Shown here piece after piece: positions 42,140 through 51,821 of a stretch of 64,000 bases of DNA. Below the pieces are notes generated by a model. That model was not told the DNA's origin, searched no databases, and worked only from the letters and a program-made list of their open reading frames with translations. Source of the DNA: JBCCXZ01 sp965228005 (lineage in GTDB: Bacteria > Planctomycetota > Planctomycetia > Pirellulales > Lacipirellulaceae). The translations under genes were made by a program, and so were the position numbers. Position 1 is the first letter of the stretch. Every line of letters starts with the position of its first letter. The stretch lies in the NCBI GenBank assembly GCA_965228005.1, contig CBDDGV010000003.1, forward strand, positions 124,001 through 188,000. The letters are read 5' to 3'.

Positions 42140-43072
42140 GTGAGGCGCATCATGTTGCTGATCGCGGGATTGTTGACAGCGTTGGCCGCGGCTCAGTACG
42201 CACCCGCCGGCGAGGGAGACTTGGTGATCGAGCGGTGCTTTATCCGCCCGCAGCGCGACGTGCGGATCGCCGCCGAGGAGGGCGGCGTGCTGATCGAGGT
42301 GCCCGTCGAGAAGGGCGACCGCGTCAAGGCGAGCCAGACCCTGGCGCGGATCGACGACCGCCAGGCGAAAGCCGCGTTGCACGTGGCGGAGATCGCCCTG
42401 AACGCGGCGAAGAAACGGGCCTCCGACGACATCGACAAGCGCTTCGCAACGAAGGCCGCTGAGGTGGCGTACGTGGACTGGAAAGGCGATGAGCAAGCCA
42501 ACGAGGAGCAGCCCGGTGCGGTACCCCAGATACAAGTCCGTGAAAAGAAGCTCGCATTCGAGCGTGCGAGGCTGCAGATCGAGCGGGCTGCGAATGAACA
42601 GGTGCTCGCAGGTCTCGACTCAGAGACCAAAGAAGCCGAGCGCGACGCGGCCAAGACGGCGCTGGATCGGCTGACGCTGGCGGCGCCGTTCGACGGTGAG
42701 ATCGTCGACGTCTACGCCGACAACGCCGAGTGGGTTGGCCCGGGCGACCCCGTGATGCGGCTGCACCGGCTAGACCAGATGCACGTAGACGCCTTTGTGC
42801 CCGCCAGCGACTACAACCGCGAGGAGCTGCTCAACCGCCCGGCCACGGTCGAGGTGGTCCTCGCACGCGGGCGGAAGGTGCGCTTCGAGGGGCGGATCAC
42901 CTACTGCGGGTCGATCATCCAGGGGGACAACACCTACCAGGTGCGGGCGGAGATCGAGAACCGCCGCGACCGCGACACCGGCGTCTGGCAGATGATCCCC
43001 GGCATGGACGAGACGACGATGACGATCCATATCAATCAGACCGCGGCGGGAGAACGTGAACCGCTGAAATAG
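42140..43072 (+). CDS. HlyD/RND-type periplasmic adaptor protein
   Basis: The 310-residue protein has a signal peptide (MLLIAGLLTALAAAQYAPAG). Half-lipoyl motifs flank a helical hairpin: EEGGVLIEVPVEKGDRVKASQTLARIDD at the front, and TLAAPFDGEIVDVYADNAEWVGPGDPVMRL after it. A beta-barrel domain comes next (MHVDAFVPASDYNREELLNRPATVEVVL). GTG at 42140 or ATG at 42152 could initiate. It follows the GAF-HlyD gene by 57 nt and precedes the PqqD-M50 gene. No inner-membrane pump or TolC-type outer-membrane factor is encoded nearby. Confidence 0.82.
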   Translation: MRRIMLLIAGLLTALAAAQYAPAGEGDLVIERCFIRPQRDVRIAAEEGGVLIEVPVEKGDRVKASQTLARIDDRQAKAALHVAEIALNAAKKRASDDIDKRFATKAAEVAYVDWKGDEQANEEQPGAVPQIQVREKKLAFERARLQIERAANEQVLAGLDSETKEAERDAAKTALDRLTLAAPFDGEIVDVYADNAEWVGPGDPVMRLHRLDQMHVDAFVPASDYNREELLNRPATVEVVLARGRKVRFEGRITYCGSIIQGDNTYQVRAEIENRRDRDTGVWQMIPGMDETTMTIHINQTAAGEREPLK

Positions 43073-43113
43073 GCGGACCCGCCGCGGAATTCCGAATGAC
43101 GAATGACGAATGA

Positions 43114-43136
43114 CGAAACCCGAGCGTCGGGTTTCG
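43114..43136. repeat. Perfect hairpin next to 7-nt tandem repeats
   Basis: CGAAACCCGA and TCGGGTTTCG form a perfect 10-bp stem with loop GCG. It is immediately preceded by three tandem GAATGAC-type units (43094-43115). It has no T-run. It sits in the 103-nt gap between two co-directional genes and may be an intergenic repeat element, not a terminator. Confidence 0.7.
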
Positions 43137-43175
43137 AGTTCTGACGGCTAAAAACGAAAACCTTCTGCCTCTCCT

Positions 43176-45422
43176 TTGCCTACGCTTGCCGACAGCATCG
43201 TTTCGAGTTCATCGCGTCGGCTGGCGATCCGCGTCCGCCCCGACCTCGCCTCGCGCCGCGTGCGGTACCAGGGGCGTGTGTACTGGGTGGTGAAGGACCC
43301 AGTGGCGCTGCAGTACTTCCGCTTCGAGGAAGAGGAGTACGCCATCCTGCAGATGCTCGACGGCGAGTCGAGCCTGGACGAGATCGCGGAGCGGTTCGAG
43401 GAGGAGTTCCCGCCGCAGACCATCCGCGTGGAGGAGCTGCAGAACTTCATCGGCATGCTGCACCGCAGCGGGCTGGTGCTCGCCGACGCCCAGGGGCAGG
43501 GCGTGCAGCTCAAGCGACGCCGGGACGAACGGCGACGCAAGGAGACGATCGGCAAGTTCAGCAACATCCTGGCGATCCGCTTCCGCGGGTTCGACCCCGA
43601 GTGGCTGCTCAACCTGATCTACCCCTGGGTGAGCTGGTTCTTCACCCGCACGGCGACCATCTGCGGCGTGCTGTTGGCGTTGTCGGCGTTGCTGCTGGTG
43701 CTGGTGCAGATCGACGTGTTCCAGTCGCGGCTGCCCTCGTTCCACACGTTCTTCTCAGCCCAGAACTGGCTGGTGCTGGGGATCACGCTCGGCGTCACGA
43801 AGGTGATCCACGAGTTCGGCCACGGCCTCTCCTGCAAGCACTTCGGCGGCGAGTGCCACGAGATGGGCGTGATGTTCCTGGTGCTCACGCCGTGCCTGTA
43901 CTGCAACGTCTCCGACTCGTGGATGCTGCCGAACCGGTGGCACCGGGCGGCGATCGGGGCGGCGGGCATGTACGTCGAGGTGGTGATCGCCTCGATCGCG
44001 ACGTTCATCTGGTGGTTCAGCGAGCCGGGTTTCCTGAACTACATGTGTTTGAACATCATGTTCGTCAGCTCGGTGAGCACGATCCTGTTCAACGCGAACC
44101 CGCTGCTGCGTTACGACGGCTACTACATCCTGAGCGACGTGCTCGAGGTGCCCAACCTCAGGCAGAAGGCCAACACCATCCTCACCCGCAAGCTCCGCGA
44201 GTGGTGCCTGGGGATGGAGGAGCCGGAGGACCCGTTCCTGCCGAAGCGGAACCAGGGGTTGTTCGCGCTCTACACGGTGGCGTCGTTCTTCTACCGCTGG
44301 TTCATCCTGCTCTCGATCCTGTACTTCTTGAACAAGGTGTTCGAGCCGTACGGTTTGAAGGTGATCGGGCAGGCGATTGCGCTGATGTCTCTGTACGGCA
44401 TGATCGTCATGCCGGGCGTGAAGGTGTACAAGTTCTTCAAGATCCCCGGGAGGCTGAGCAAGGTGAAACGCGTGCGGATGTACGCCACGATGCTGCTGCT
44501 GGCGGGCGTCGTGGCGGCGGTGCTGCTGGTGCCGCTGCCGGCCAAAGTGATGTGCCACTTCGAGCTCCGCCCGCGGGACGCGGAATCGATCTACGTCGAG
44601 GTCCCGGGCGTGCTGGAAGAAGTGCTTGTCGAGCAGGGCGAGCAGGTCGAGAAGGGGCAGGTACTCGCGAGGCTGAAGAGCGCAGAACTTGAACTGGATG
44701 TCGCCCGGTTGCGGGGCGAGGTCGAGCGGCTCGAGGAGCGGCGGTCGGGTTTGTGGGAGCTGATGTTCCACGACGAGAGCGCCAGCCTGCAGGTCCGCAC
44801 GGTCGACGAGGAACTGGAAGCGGTCAAGGACCAGCTCGAGAACCGGCTGCGCGACCTCGACCGGCTGGTGTTGAAAGCGCCGGCGGCCGGCACGGTGATC
44901 CCGCCGCCGACCAAGCGCGACAACACGTCGGACGACAGCATCGAGCTCGCCTCATGGACCGGCACGCCGCTCAGCAAGAAGAACCTTGGGGCGACGCTTT
45001 CGGCCGAGAGCGGTGAGAACCTGTTCTGCATGATCGGCGACGCCAACGCCTGGGACGCGATCCTGATCGTCGCCCAGAACGACCTCGACTTCGTCCGCGA
45101 GGGCCAGGAGGTGCGGCTGATGTTCGCCGAGTCGGCGTTCCACGTGTTCGTGAGCAGCATCGCCTACATCGGGCCCGACGAGATGGAAGCGGTGCCCCCG
45201 AGCTTGGCGAGCACCTCGGGCGGGCCGGTGCCGGCGGAGGCGGAACTCGACGGCCGGGTGCGTCCCTTGGAGACCTCCTACCAGGCGGAGGTGCCGCTGG
45301 ACGATTCGTTGGGGTTGTTCCGCAACGGGCTGATCGGGCAGGCACGGATCAAGATCCGCGACCTCACGCTGGGCGAGCGTTTGTGGCGCTACCTGAGCCG
45401 CACTTTTAATTTCGAGCTCTAG
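43176..45422 (+). CDS. PqqD-like/M50 site-2-protease-like/lipoyl-domain membrane protein
   Basis: The 748-residue protein starts at TTG. Residues ~30-105 are PqqD-like (YWVVKDPVALQYFRFEEEEYAILQMLDGESSLDEIAERF), a fold that binds peptide leaders. The M50 core has KVIHEFGHGLSCKHFGG (HEFGH near residue 211) and NPLLRYDGYYILSD near 308, both in or next to membrane helices. A lipoyl/HlyD-like region follows (EVPGVLEEVLVEQGEQVEKGQVLARL) with a coiled coil and a C-terminal beta-barrel. A protease-adaptor fusion in one operon with two adaptors suggests peptide processing and export. Substrate and activity are unknown. Confidence 0.83.
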   Translation: MPTLADSIVSSSSRRLAIRVRPDLASRRVRYQGRVYWVVKDPVALQYFRFEEEEYAILQMLDGESSLDEIAERFEEEFPPQTIRVEELQNFIGMLHRSGLVLADAQGQGVQLKRRRDERRRKETIGKFSNILAIRFRGFDPEWLLNLIYPWVSWFFTRTATICGVLLALSALLLVLVQIDVFQSRLPSFHTFFSAQNWLVLGITLGVTKVIHEFGHGLSCKHFGGECHEMGVMFLVLTPCLYCNVSDSWMLPNRWHRAAIGAAGMYVEVVIASIATFIWWFSEPGFLNYMCLNIMFVSSVSTILFNANPLLRYDGYYILSDVLEVPNLRQKANTILTRKLREWCLGMEEPEDPFLPKRNQGLFALYTVASFFYRWFILLSILYFLNKVFEPYGLKVIGQAIALMSLYGMIVMPGVKVYKFFKIPGRLSKVKRVRMYATMLLLAGVVAAVLLVPLPAKVMCHFELRPRDAESIYVEVPGVLEEVLVEQGEQVEKGQVLARLKSAELELDVARLRGEVERLEERRSGLWELMFHDESASLQVRTVDEELEAVKDQLENRLRDLDRLVLKAPAAGTVIPPPTKRDNTSDDSIELASWTGTPLSKKNLGATLSAESGENLFCMIGDANAWDAILIVAQNDLDFVREGQEVRLMFAESAFHVFVSSIAYIGPDEMEAVPPSLASTSGGPVPAEAELDGRVRPLETSYQAEVPLDDSLGLFRNGLIGQARIKIRDLTLGERLWRYLSRTFNFEL

Positions 45423-45443
45423 GGCGTCCCAGCCTCTCGGTCT

Positions 45444-45467
45444 GCCGGCCCGATGGATCGGGCCGGC
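45444..45467. terminator. Strong hairpin after the export-like cluster
   Basis: GCCGGCCCGAT and ATCGGGCCGGC form a perfect 11-bp stem with a GG loop, 22 nt after the PqqD-M50 stop codon. There is no T-run on either strand, so it may be a transcript-stabilising or factor-dependent end. Confidence 0.55.
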
Positions 45468-45569
45468 CAACGCTAGCACTCCCCTTGGGGTACCTGCGGT
45501 TTTGGGCGGGGTCTAGAATCGCGCGGACGGATTCCTGGTCCCGTTGTCCTTCCCCAGAGATCGTGCGGC

Positions 45570-48500
45570 ATGGCTGCGTACGACGCACCCTTGGACGCAG
45601 ACGCGCCTGCGGAGCAGCCGGCGGAACGCCCCCCCGGCGCAGCACGCCGCTGGTTGCGGCGTGTCTGGGTGCTGGCCCTCATTGTGGCGGTGCTGGTGCT
45701 GATCGCGCCGACGGCGGTCTCGGTCTCCAACTTCCGCGACACGCTGCTCGCCGCGGCGATGCCGGAGGGCGGCTGGAAGGCGACGACCACCGGGGGCTCT
45801 TTTTCCTGGGTCGGCGGGCAGACACTCACCGGGTTGGTGGTGACCGACCCCGAGGGCGAGCTCTTCTTCCGCGCCGACCGGGTGACGCTCGACCGCTCGC
45901 TCGGCGCGCTGGCGTTGGACGCCTCGCGACTGGGCACGCTGAGCATCGACCGCCCGCGGTTGCGACTGGAGACGCGCAACGGCCGCACGAACCTCGACGA
46001 GTTCTTGTCGGGTTACGAATCGACCGAGGAGCCCGCCCCCGAAGCGAACGAAACGGATGCCGCGACCGCGCTGCTGCTGCAAGTGAGCGACGGCGTGGCG
46101 AGCACCGAGGACGCGGCCGACCCCGGGCGGAGCTGGGCGTTCAGCGGGCTGAACCTCGACCTCGACCTGCAGGGGGCCGGCGGGCCCGTGGTAGACGGCG
46201 AAGCGGTGATCCACCGCGGCGGCGTCGACGCCGACGGGCGGCCCGCGGGGCCGGAGGCCGGTCGGGTCCGGTTCACGGTAGCGTCGGGCGAGTCGGGCGG
46301 CCGCGTGATCCGGGCGGTCGGCGACCACGTCCCGCTGCAGGCGTTGGAGCCGTTCCTCGCTTCTTCGCTGCCCGGCGCGCGGCTCGACGGGCTCGCCTCG
46401 ATCGACGCGGAGGTCGAGCTCTCCGGTGAGGGCCCGACCCGTAAGGTCCAGTCTTCGGGCCGGTTCGAGGCCGAGCGGTTCGCGATGACCTGCGACGCGC
46501 TGCAGGGCGACGTGCTCGAGTCTGCGGCGATCGGTTTGCCGTGGGAGGCTTCGTTCGCTGACGGCGTGGTCCGGATCACGCGGGCAGAATTCGACGCGGG
46601 GTGGCTGACGGCTGGGTTCTCGGGGGAGGTCAACGGGCGTGCGTTGGCCGAGGACCTCGCAGACGCGGTCCGCCGCTCCGGGCTGCGTGCCAACGTCGAG
46701 GCGGAGGTGGCTACGCTCGCCCGCTCGCTTCCGCGGACGCTGCGGCTGCGGAAGGGCGTCACGATCAGCGGCGGCAAGCTGCTCGTGCAGGCGGGCCCGG
46801 AGGGCGGCGGCTCCGCCTGGCGGCTGGTCGGCTCGCTGTCCGACGTGTCCGGCAGCAACAACGGCCGACCCGTCGAGTGGCGAGACCCGATCGAGGTCTC
46901 CGCGCTGGTCTCGCCCGGCGAGTCGGGGACGCGGCTGGAGCGCGTGAACCTCAATGCGCCGTTCGCTCAGGCCGTGATGGAAACCGACGCGGGATCGGTG
47001 ACCGCCGATTTTGAACTAAGCCTCGACCGCCTCGCCAACCAGGCCGGTCAGCTCATCGACCTCGACACGCTATCGATCCAAGGCACGGCGTTGGGGCGTC
47101 TGACGCTCTCGCAGACCTCGCCCGACGGGTTCCGCGGCAACGCATCGTTGCAAGTGCGGAATGCATCGATCGCGAGCGGCGCGGACCTCCTGCTCGCGGA
47201 ACCCCGCTTGGATGTGACCGCCTCCGCCGAGGGGACGCGGGACGGGTTCCGGCCAACCACGCTCGCCCGGGGGCGCGTCGACCTGGAAGGTCGAGACGAC
47301 CAGATGCGGCTGGAGCTGACCGAGCCTGCGCGGCTCGGCGGTGCGGCTTCGGTCGCGTTGCGCGCCAACCTCCAGGGGCCGCTGGCGACCTGGGCCCGTC
47401 GGTTGAGGCCGTGGGTCGGGGCGGTGGACCGCATCGCGGGCGCGGCGGAGGCGGAGATCGCGTTGGGCATCACGGGCGACGCGATCGAAGCGCGCGACGC
47501 ACGGGTAACGCTGACCAACTTCCGCTTGGGCGACAGCGGGCAGGGCGTTTCCGAACCCCGTTTGGAGCTGACCGGCTCCGCCGTCTACGACACCCAGACC
47601 GGCGGCGTCACTTCCAAGCGAATGGAACTGATCGGCAGCACCGTGGCTTTGCGGGCCGCGGACGTTTACGTCGACCCCGGCGGGGTCACTCCGCGGGCCA
47701 GCGGCACGATCGCTTACCGGGCCGACCTGCGTCGCCTGGCCGGCGTTCTTGGCGGCGGCTCAGCCGGGTCGACCGTCCCCGTCGGGGAAGCGGTCGGTCG
47801 CGTGCAACTGCGGTCGGAGGGCAACGCTTTGGTTGCCGACTTGTCGGCGACCGCCGAGCCTTTGCAGGTCATCCAAGTGGCCGCAGACGGATCGGAGTCG
47901 CTCGCCTGGAACGAGCCGCGGCTCAGCGTCGAGGGGCAGGCCTCGCTCGACCCGGTCGCCGACAGCGTGGCGGTGAGCGGGCTGCGGGTTACCGGGCAGA
48001 CCCTCCGCGTGACAGTGGACGCCAAGGTCGACGAGCTGTCCAAGAACAGGCTCGTGGACGCCGCGGGCAATCTGGAGTACGACCCGCAACAACTCGCGTC
48101 GCTGATCTCCGCGTACGCGGGGCCCGGCGTGCAGCTGGGCGGCGACGGGCGCGTGGCGTTCCGTGCGACCGGGGCTCTCGCTGCGTCCGACCCGGGCGCA
48201 CCGCCGCTGCACTGGTCGCGCACCCTGCGGGCCGAAGCGGCCGCCGGGTGGAACGGGGGCGGGTTGTACGGCATGGGGATCGGCGGCGGGCGGCTCGATG
48301 CGGAGCTCGCCGACGGGCGGGTCGACGTGGTCCCCATCGAGCTCGCGGTGGGGCAGGGGAAGATCGACTTGCGGCCGACGATCACGCTCGACCCGGAACC
48401 GCAAGAACTCGTGCTGCCGGCCGGGCCCGTGGTCTCCGGGTTGGCGATCTCGCCCGAGGTGAGCGAGGCGATGCTCAAGTACATCGCCCCGGTGCTGGCG

Positions 48501-49082
48501 GGCGCGACCCGCGCGCAGGGGCAGTTCTCGGTCGAGCTCGACGGCGTCCGGATGCCTCTGGCGGAACCCAAGCTGGCTCGGGTCGGGGGCCGGCTCGACG
48601 TGCAGAACGCCACGCTCTCGCCGGGTCCGATCATCCAGCAGCTCTCGGCCTTGGTGGCGCGGGTGGAGGCGGTGGGCAGCGGGGACCCCGTTGCCGCCGC
48701 GTCGCCGTCGAACAAGCCCCTCCTCTCGATCGAAAACCGCCAAGTGTCGTTCCAGGTGGCCGACGGACGGGTCTATCACCGGGGGCTGGAGTTCCTGATC
48801 GACGACGTGCCGGTCACGTCTTCCGGCTCGGTGGGCTTCGACCAGTCGCTGGCGATCACGTTCGAGGTGCCGATCCAGCAGAAGTGGCTGGGCACGGAGC
48901 GGGCCCTCCAGGGCTTAGCGGGGCAGGTGATCGAGATCCCCGTGACCGGGACATTCCAGTACCCCCGGATCGACGAACGGGCCATCGCGGGGCTGACCCA
49001 GAAGGTCATCGAGAGCGCCGCCTCGAGCGTGCTCGGCGACGAGCTCAACCGGCAGTTCAAGAAGCTGTTCAAGTCTCGGTGA
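45570..49082 (+). CDS. AsmA-like outer-membrane assembly/lipid-transport protein
   Basis: The 1170-residue protein has a short Pro/Ala-rich cytosolic tail and one membrane helix (VWVLALIVAVLVLIAPTAVSV, about residues 32-52). A very long beta-rich periplasmic region follows: GGSFSWVGGQTLTGLVVTDPEGELFFRADRVTL at the start, then many GRLDVQNATLSPG-like strands. The end LAGQVIEIPVTGTFQYPRIDERAIAGLTQKVIESA is typical of the AsmA/TamB/DUF748 group. Such proteins form hydrophobic grooves bridging inner and outer membranes. It starts 147 nt after the export-like cluster, with a hairpin in between. Confidence 0.8.
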   Translation: MAAYDAPLDADAPAEQPAERPPGAARRWLRRVWVLALIVAVLVLIAPTAVSVSNFRDTLLAAAMPEGGWKATTTGGSFSWVGGQTLTGLVVTDPEGELFFRADRVTLDRSLGALALDASRLGTLSIDRPRLRLETRNGRTNLDEFLSGYESTEEPAPEANETDAATALLLQVSDGVASTEDAADPGRSWAFSGLNLDLDLQGAGGPVVDGEAVIHRGGVDADGRPAGPEAGRVRFTVASGESGGRVIRAVGDHVPLQALEPFLASSLPGARLDGLASIDAEVELSGEGPTRKVQSSGRFEAERFAMTCDALQGDVLESAAIGLPWEASFADGVVRITRAEFDAGWLTAGFSGEVNGRALAEDLADAVRRSGLRANVEAEVATLARSLPRTLRLRKGVTISGGKLLVQAGPEGGGSAWRLVGSLSDVSGSNNGRPVEWRDPIEVSALVSPGESGTRLERVNLNAPFAQAVMETDAGSVTADFELSLDRLANQAGQLIDLDTLSIQGTALGRLTLSQTSPDGFRGNASLQVRNASIASGADLLLAEPRLDVTASAEGTRDGFRPTTLARGRVDLEGRDDQMRLELTEPARLGGAASVALRANLQGPLATWARRLRPWVGAVDRIAGAAEAEIALGITGDAIEARDARVTLTNFRLGDSGQGVSEPRLELTGSAVYDTQTGGVTSKRMELIGSTVALRAADVYVDPGGVTPRASGTIAYRADLRRLAGVLGGGSAGSTVPVGEAVGRVQLRSEGNALVADLSATAEPLQVIQVAADGSESLAWNEPRLSVEGQASLDPVADSVAVSGLRVTGQTLRVTVDAKVDELSKNRLVDAAGNLEYDPQQLASLISAYAGPGVQLGGDGRVAFRATGALAASDPGAPPLHWSRTLRAEAAAGWNGGGLYGMGIGGGRLDAELADGRVDVVPIELAVGQGKIDLRPTITLDPEPQELVLPAGPVVSGLAISPEVSEAMLKYIAPVLAGATRAQGQFSVELDGVRMPLAEPKLARVGGRLDVQNATLSPGPIIQQLSALVARVEAVGSGDPVAAASPSNKPLLSIENRQVSFQVADGRVYHRGLEFLIDDVPVTSSGSVGFDQSLAITFEVPIQQKWLGTERALQGLAGQVIEIPVTGTFQYPRIDERAIAGLTQKVIESAASSVLGDELNRQFKKLFKSR

Positions 49083-49108
49083 CGGCCGTCGGTTGCTACC
49101 ATGGGCGG

Positions 49109-50404
49109 ATGGCCCTTCGCTGCTTGGTTTCTTTGCTCGGCTTCTGCTTGGCGAGTTTGATCGCCCCGCCGGCCGCTGCGCAACGCACGACAGCGGGTCC
49201 AATCGATTCGGACAAGCTCGTCGTGGCCGGCGTGCGGGTGTTGGAAGGCAAGCACCTGACGCTCTTTACAGACTTGCCAAGTTCCCCGGCGGTCGACGGG
49301 CTCACCACAGTGTTCGACACCGCCGTGCCGCAATGGGCGGAGTACTTCGGCGTACCGATGGCGGAGCTGGACGACTGGAGCATCCGGGGCCACCTGATCG
49401 AAGACCGCCAACGGTTCCGGGCGCTCGGCCTGATGCCGAGTGACAAGCCAGACTTCGTCAACGGTTACGCCAACGCCGAAGCGCTGTGGCTGGTTGAGCA
49501 ACCAAGCGCCTATTACCGCCGGCACCTGTTGCTTCACGAGGGGACGCACTCCTTTGTGCTTTCGCGGTTCGGCGAGGCGGGCCCGGATTGGTACCGCGAG
49601 GGCGTGGCCGAGCTGTTCGGAACGCACACATGGGAAAGCTCTCGGCTCACAATGCGGGTGGTGCCCGCGTCTCGCACGGCTGCGCCCTATTGGGGCAGGC
49701 TCAAGCACCTACGCAAAGCGGTTGAGGCGGGACGCGTGCCGACTCTGGAGCGACTGATGGCGACGCCCACCTCGACGCGCGACGCGGCGCGGAGCTACTC
49801 CTGGTGCTGGGCAGCGGCGGTCATGCTCGACGAGCACCCCGACCATCGCGGCGTGCTGCTGGGGATGGCGCGTGAAGCCGAGGAGAGCGGGTTCAACCGC
49901 CGGTTCCGCGAACGCATCGGCAAAGGTTGGGGCGAACTGCAGACCGACTGGGCCGCGTGGATCGCCGGGCTCGACTACGGCGCTGATCCGAGAGCGCTAC
50001 GCGTGTTGCACCGGCCGATGGCCGAGGTTCCCGCGGAGGGCGCAGAGTGTGAGATCGACGCGGCGCTGGGCTGGCAGTCCACCGGGCTCCGGCTGCGGGC
50101 GGGACGGAGTTACCGCGTTTCAGCCGCAGGCCGGTACCGGATCGCCGCAGACGGCGACATCTGGCCGTGTGAGCCGGGCGGGATCACGCTCGATTACTTT
50201 GACGGCCGGCCGATCGGGCAGTTGCTGGCCGCAGTGGCCTCTGACGGCGTGGCCACTGCGGGGGACTTCGGCGAACCGACCGTCGTGGGGGTCGGCGCCG
50301 AGATCACGCCCCGGGTGGAGGGCGTGCTTTTCCTGCGGGTAAACAAGCCGCCGGTCTTCGACCGGAGCAGCGGGACGGTGCGGGTGACGGTGGCCCGCGA
50401 TTGA
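49109..50404 (+). CDS. Exported gluzincin-type peptidase-like protein
   Basis: The product has 431 residues from the ATG at 49109. A signal peptide (LVSLLGFCLASLIAPPAAAQ) precedes a domain with LLLHEGTHSFVLSRFG (HExxH-type HEGTH). A downstream glutamate, in WYREGVAELFGTHTWES, is the spacing of peptidase-MA-like gluzincins. The C-terminal ~120 residues form a separate beta-rich domain (LRAGRSYRVSAAGRYRIAADGDIWPCEPGGI) resembling LecA/PA-I-like sugar-binding modules. The substrate is unknown. It follows the AsmA-like gene by 26 nt, perhaps in the same transcript. Confidence 0.72.
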   Translation: MALRCLVSLLGFCLASLIAPPAAAQRTTAGPIDSDKLVVAGVRVLEGKHLTLFTDLPSSPAVDGLTTVFDTAVPQWAEYFGVPMAELDDWSIRGHLIEDRQRFRALGLMPSDKPDFVNGYANAEALWLVEQPSAYYRRHLLLHEGTHSFVLSRFGEAGPDWYREGVAELFGTHTWESSRLTMRVVPASRTAAPYWGRLKHLRKAVEAGRVPTLERLMATPTSTRDAARSYSWCWAAAVMLDEHPDHRGVLLGMAREAEESGFNRRFRERIGKGWGELQTDWAAWIAGLDYGADPRALRVLHRPMAEVPAEGAECEIDAALGWQSTGLRLRAGRSYRVSAAGRYRIAADGDIWPCEPGGITLDYFDGRPIGQLLAAVASDGVATAGDFGEPTVVGVGAEITPRVEGVLFLRVNKPPVFDRSSGTVRVTVARD

Positions 50405-50491
50405 CACCCTTCGGGGACCCTTCGACAATGCAATTTCACGCCCACCAAGAACAGGCCGAGTAGGGCAAGGCCAACGCCGCCCAGGGACAGC

Positions 50492-51766
50492 ATGAGAAAC
50501 TTTTTGGCAGAGAACGACCCCGAGGTGTGGGCGGCCGTCGACGACGAGGTCCGCCGTCAGTCGGAAGGCCTCGAGCTGATCGCCAGCGAAAACTACACCA
50601 GCCCCGCGGTGATGCAGGCCGTCGGCAGCGTGCTGACGAACAAGTACGCCGAGGGCTACCCGGGCCGCCGCTACTACGGCGGCTGCGAGCACGTCGACGT
50701 GGTCGAGGACATCGCCATCGCCCGGGCCAAGGAGCTCTACGGGGCCGAGTTCGCCAACGTGCAGCCGCACTCCGGCTCGCAGGCCAACGCGGCGGTGTTC
50801 CTGTCGGTGCTCGAACCGGGCGACACGGTGCTCGCCCTGGACCTCGCCCACGGCGGGCACCTCACGCACGGCATGCGGCTGAACATTTCCGGCATGCTGT
50901 ACAACTTCCACCACTACGGCGTTCGGAAGGACGACCACCTGCTGGACTTCGACCAGGTGGCGTCGCTCGCCAAAGAGCACAAGCCGAAGCTGATCATCGC
51001 CGGCGCCAGCGCCTACCCGCGAGAGATCCCGCACGGGCGGTTTGCCGAGATCGCCCGCGACGTGGGGGCGAAGCTGATGGTCGACATGGCTCACTACTCG
51101 GGCCTGGTCGCCGCGAAGCTGCACGACGACCCGGTGCAGGTGGCCGACTTCGTCACCACCACCACGCACAAGACGCTCCGCGGCCCACGGAGCGGGCTGT
51201 GCCTGGCGAAGAGCGAATACGGCAAGACGATCAACAGCCGCGTGTTCCCCGGCACGCAGGGCGGCCCGCTGATGCACGTGGTGGCGGGCAAGGCCGTCTG
51301 CTTCGGCGAGGCGCTCAAGCCGCAGTTCCGCGAGTACATCCAGCAGGTGCTGGACAACGCCAAGGTGCTGGCGGAGACGCTCGCCAGCGGCGGGCTGAAG
51401 CTGGTCAGCGGCGGCACCGACAACCACCTGATGCTGGTCGACGTCACCCCGCTCGGCCTGGGCGGCAAGCTCGCCGAGAAGTCGCTCGACGCCTGCGGCA
51501 TCACCGTCAACAAGAACATGATCCCCTACGACGAGCGCAAGCCGATGGACCCCTCCGGCATCCGGCTGGGCACGCCGGCGCTGACCACCCGGGGCATGGG
51601 GCCCGACGAGATGCGCCGGGTCGGCTGGTGGATCCTCGAAGCACTGAGGGCCCCCGAGGACGAGGGCGTGCTGGGGCGCGTGAAGGGCGAGATCCGCGAG
51701 ATGTGCGAGCAGTTCCCGGTGCCCGCCTCGCAGCTGGACGCGCCGGAGGCGGCCGCGGCCGGCTAG
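50492..51766 (+). CDS. glyA: Serine hydroxymethyltransferase
   Basis: GlyA interconverts serine and glycine, charging THF with a one-carbon unit that feeds ThyA, Fmt and purine synthesis. The 424-residue enzyme has LELIASENYTSPAVMQA, KYAEGYPGRRYYGGCEHVDVVE, and the PLP lysine in TTTTHKTLRGPRSG. RLGTPALTTRGMG is near the C-terminus. Length and motifs are full, and the ATG at 50492 gives the family N-terminus. Confidence 0.97.
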   Translation: MRNFLAENDPEVWAAVDDEVRRQSEGLELIASENYTSPAVMQAVGSVLTNKYAEGYPGRRYYGGCEHVDVVEDIAIARAKELYGAEFANVQPHSGSQANAAVFLSVLEPGDTVLALDLAHGGHLTHGMRLNISGMLYNFHHYGVRKDDHLLDFDQVASLAKEHKPKLIIAGASAYPREIPHGRFAEIARDVGAKLMVDMAHYSGLVAAKLHDDPVQVADFVTTTTHKTLRGPRSGLCLAKSEYGKTINSRVFPGTQGGPLMHVVAGKAVCFGEALKPQFREYIQQVLDNAKVLAETLASGGLKLVSGGTDNHLMLVDVTPLGLGGKLAEKSLDACGITVNKNMIPYDERKPMDPSGIRLGTPALTTRGMGPDEMRRVGWWILEALRAPEDEGVLGRVKGEIREMCEQFPVPASQLDAPEAAAAG

Positions 51767-51821
51767 CGGTATCGACTAGCCAGTGCATTCGGGAACCGAC
51801 ACGGCACACCACGAGGGAACG

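Noticed and set aside
45444..45467. Hairpin as a classical rho-independent terminator
   Set aside because: The stem is perfect but there is no T-run on either side, so only a generic hairpin/terminator-like call with lower confidence was kept.
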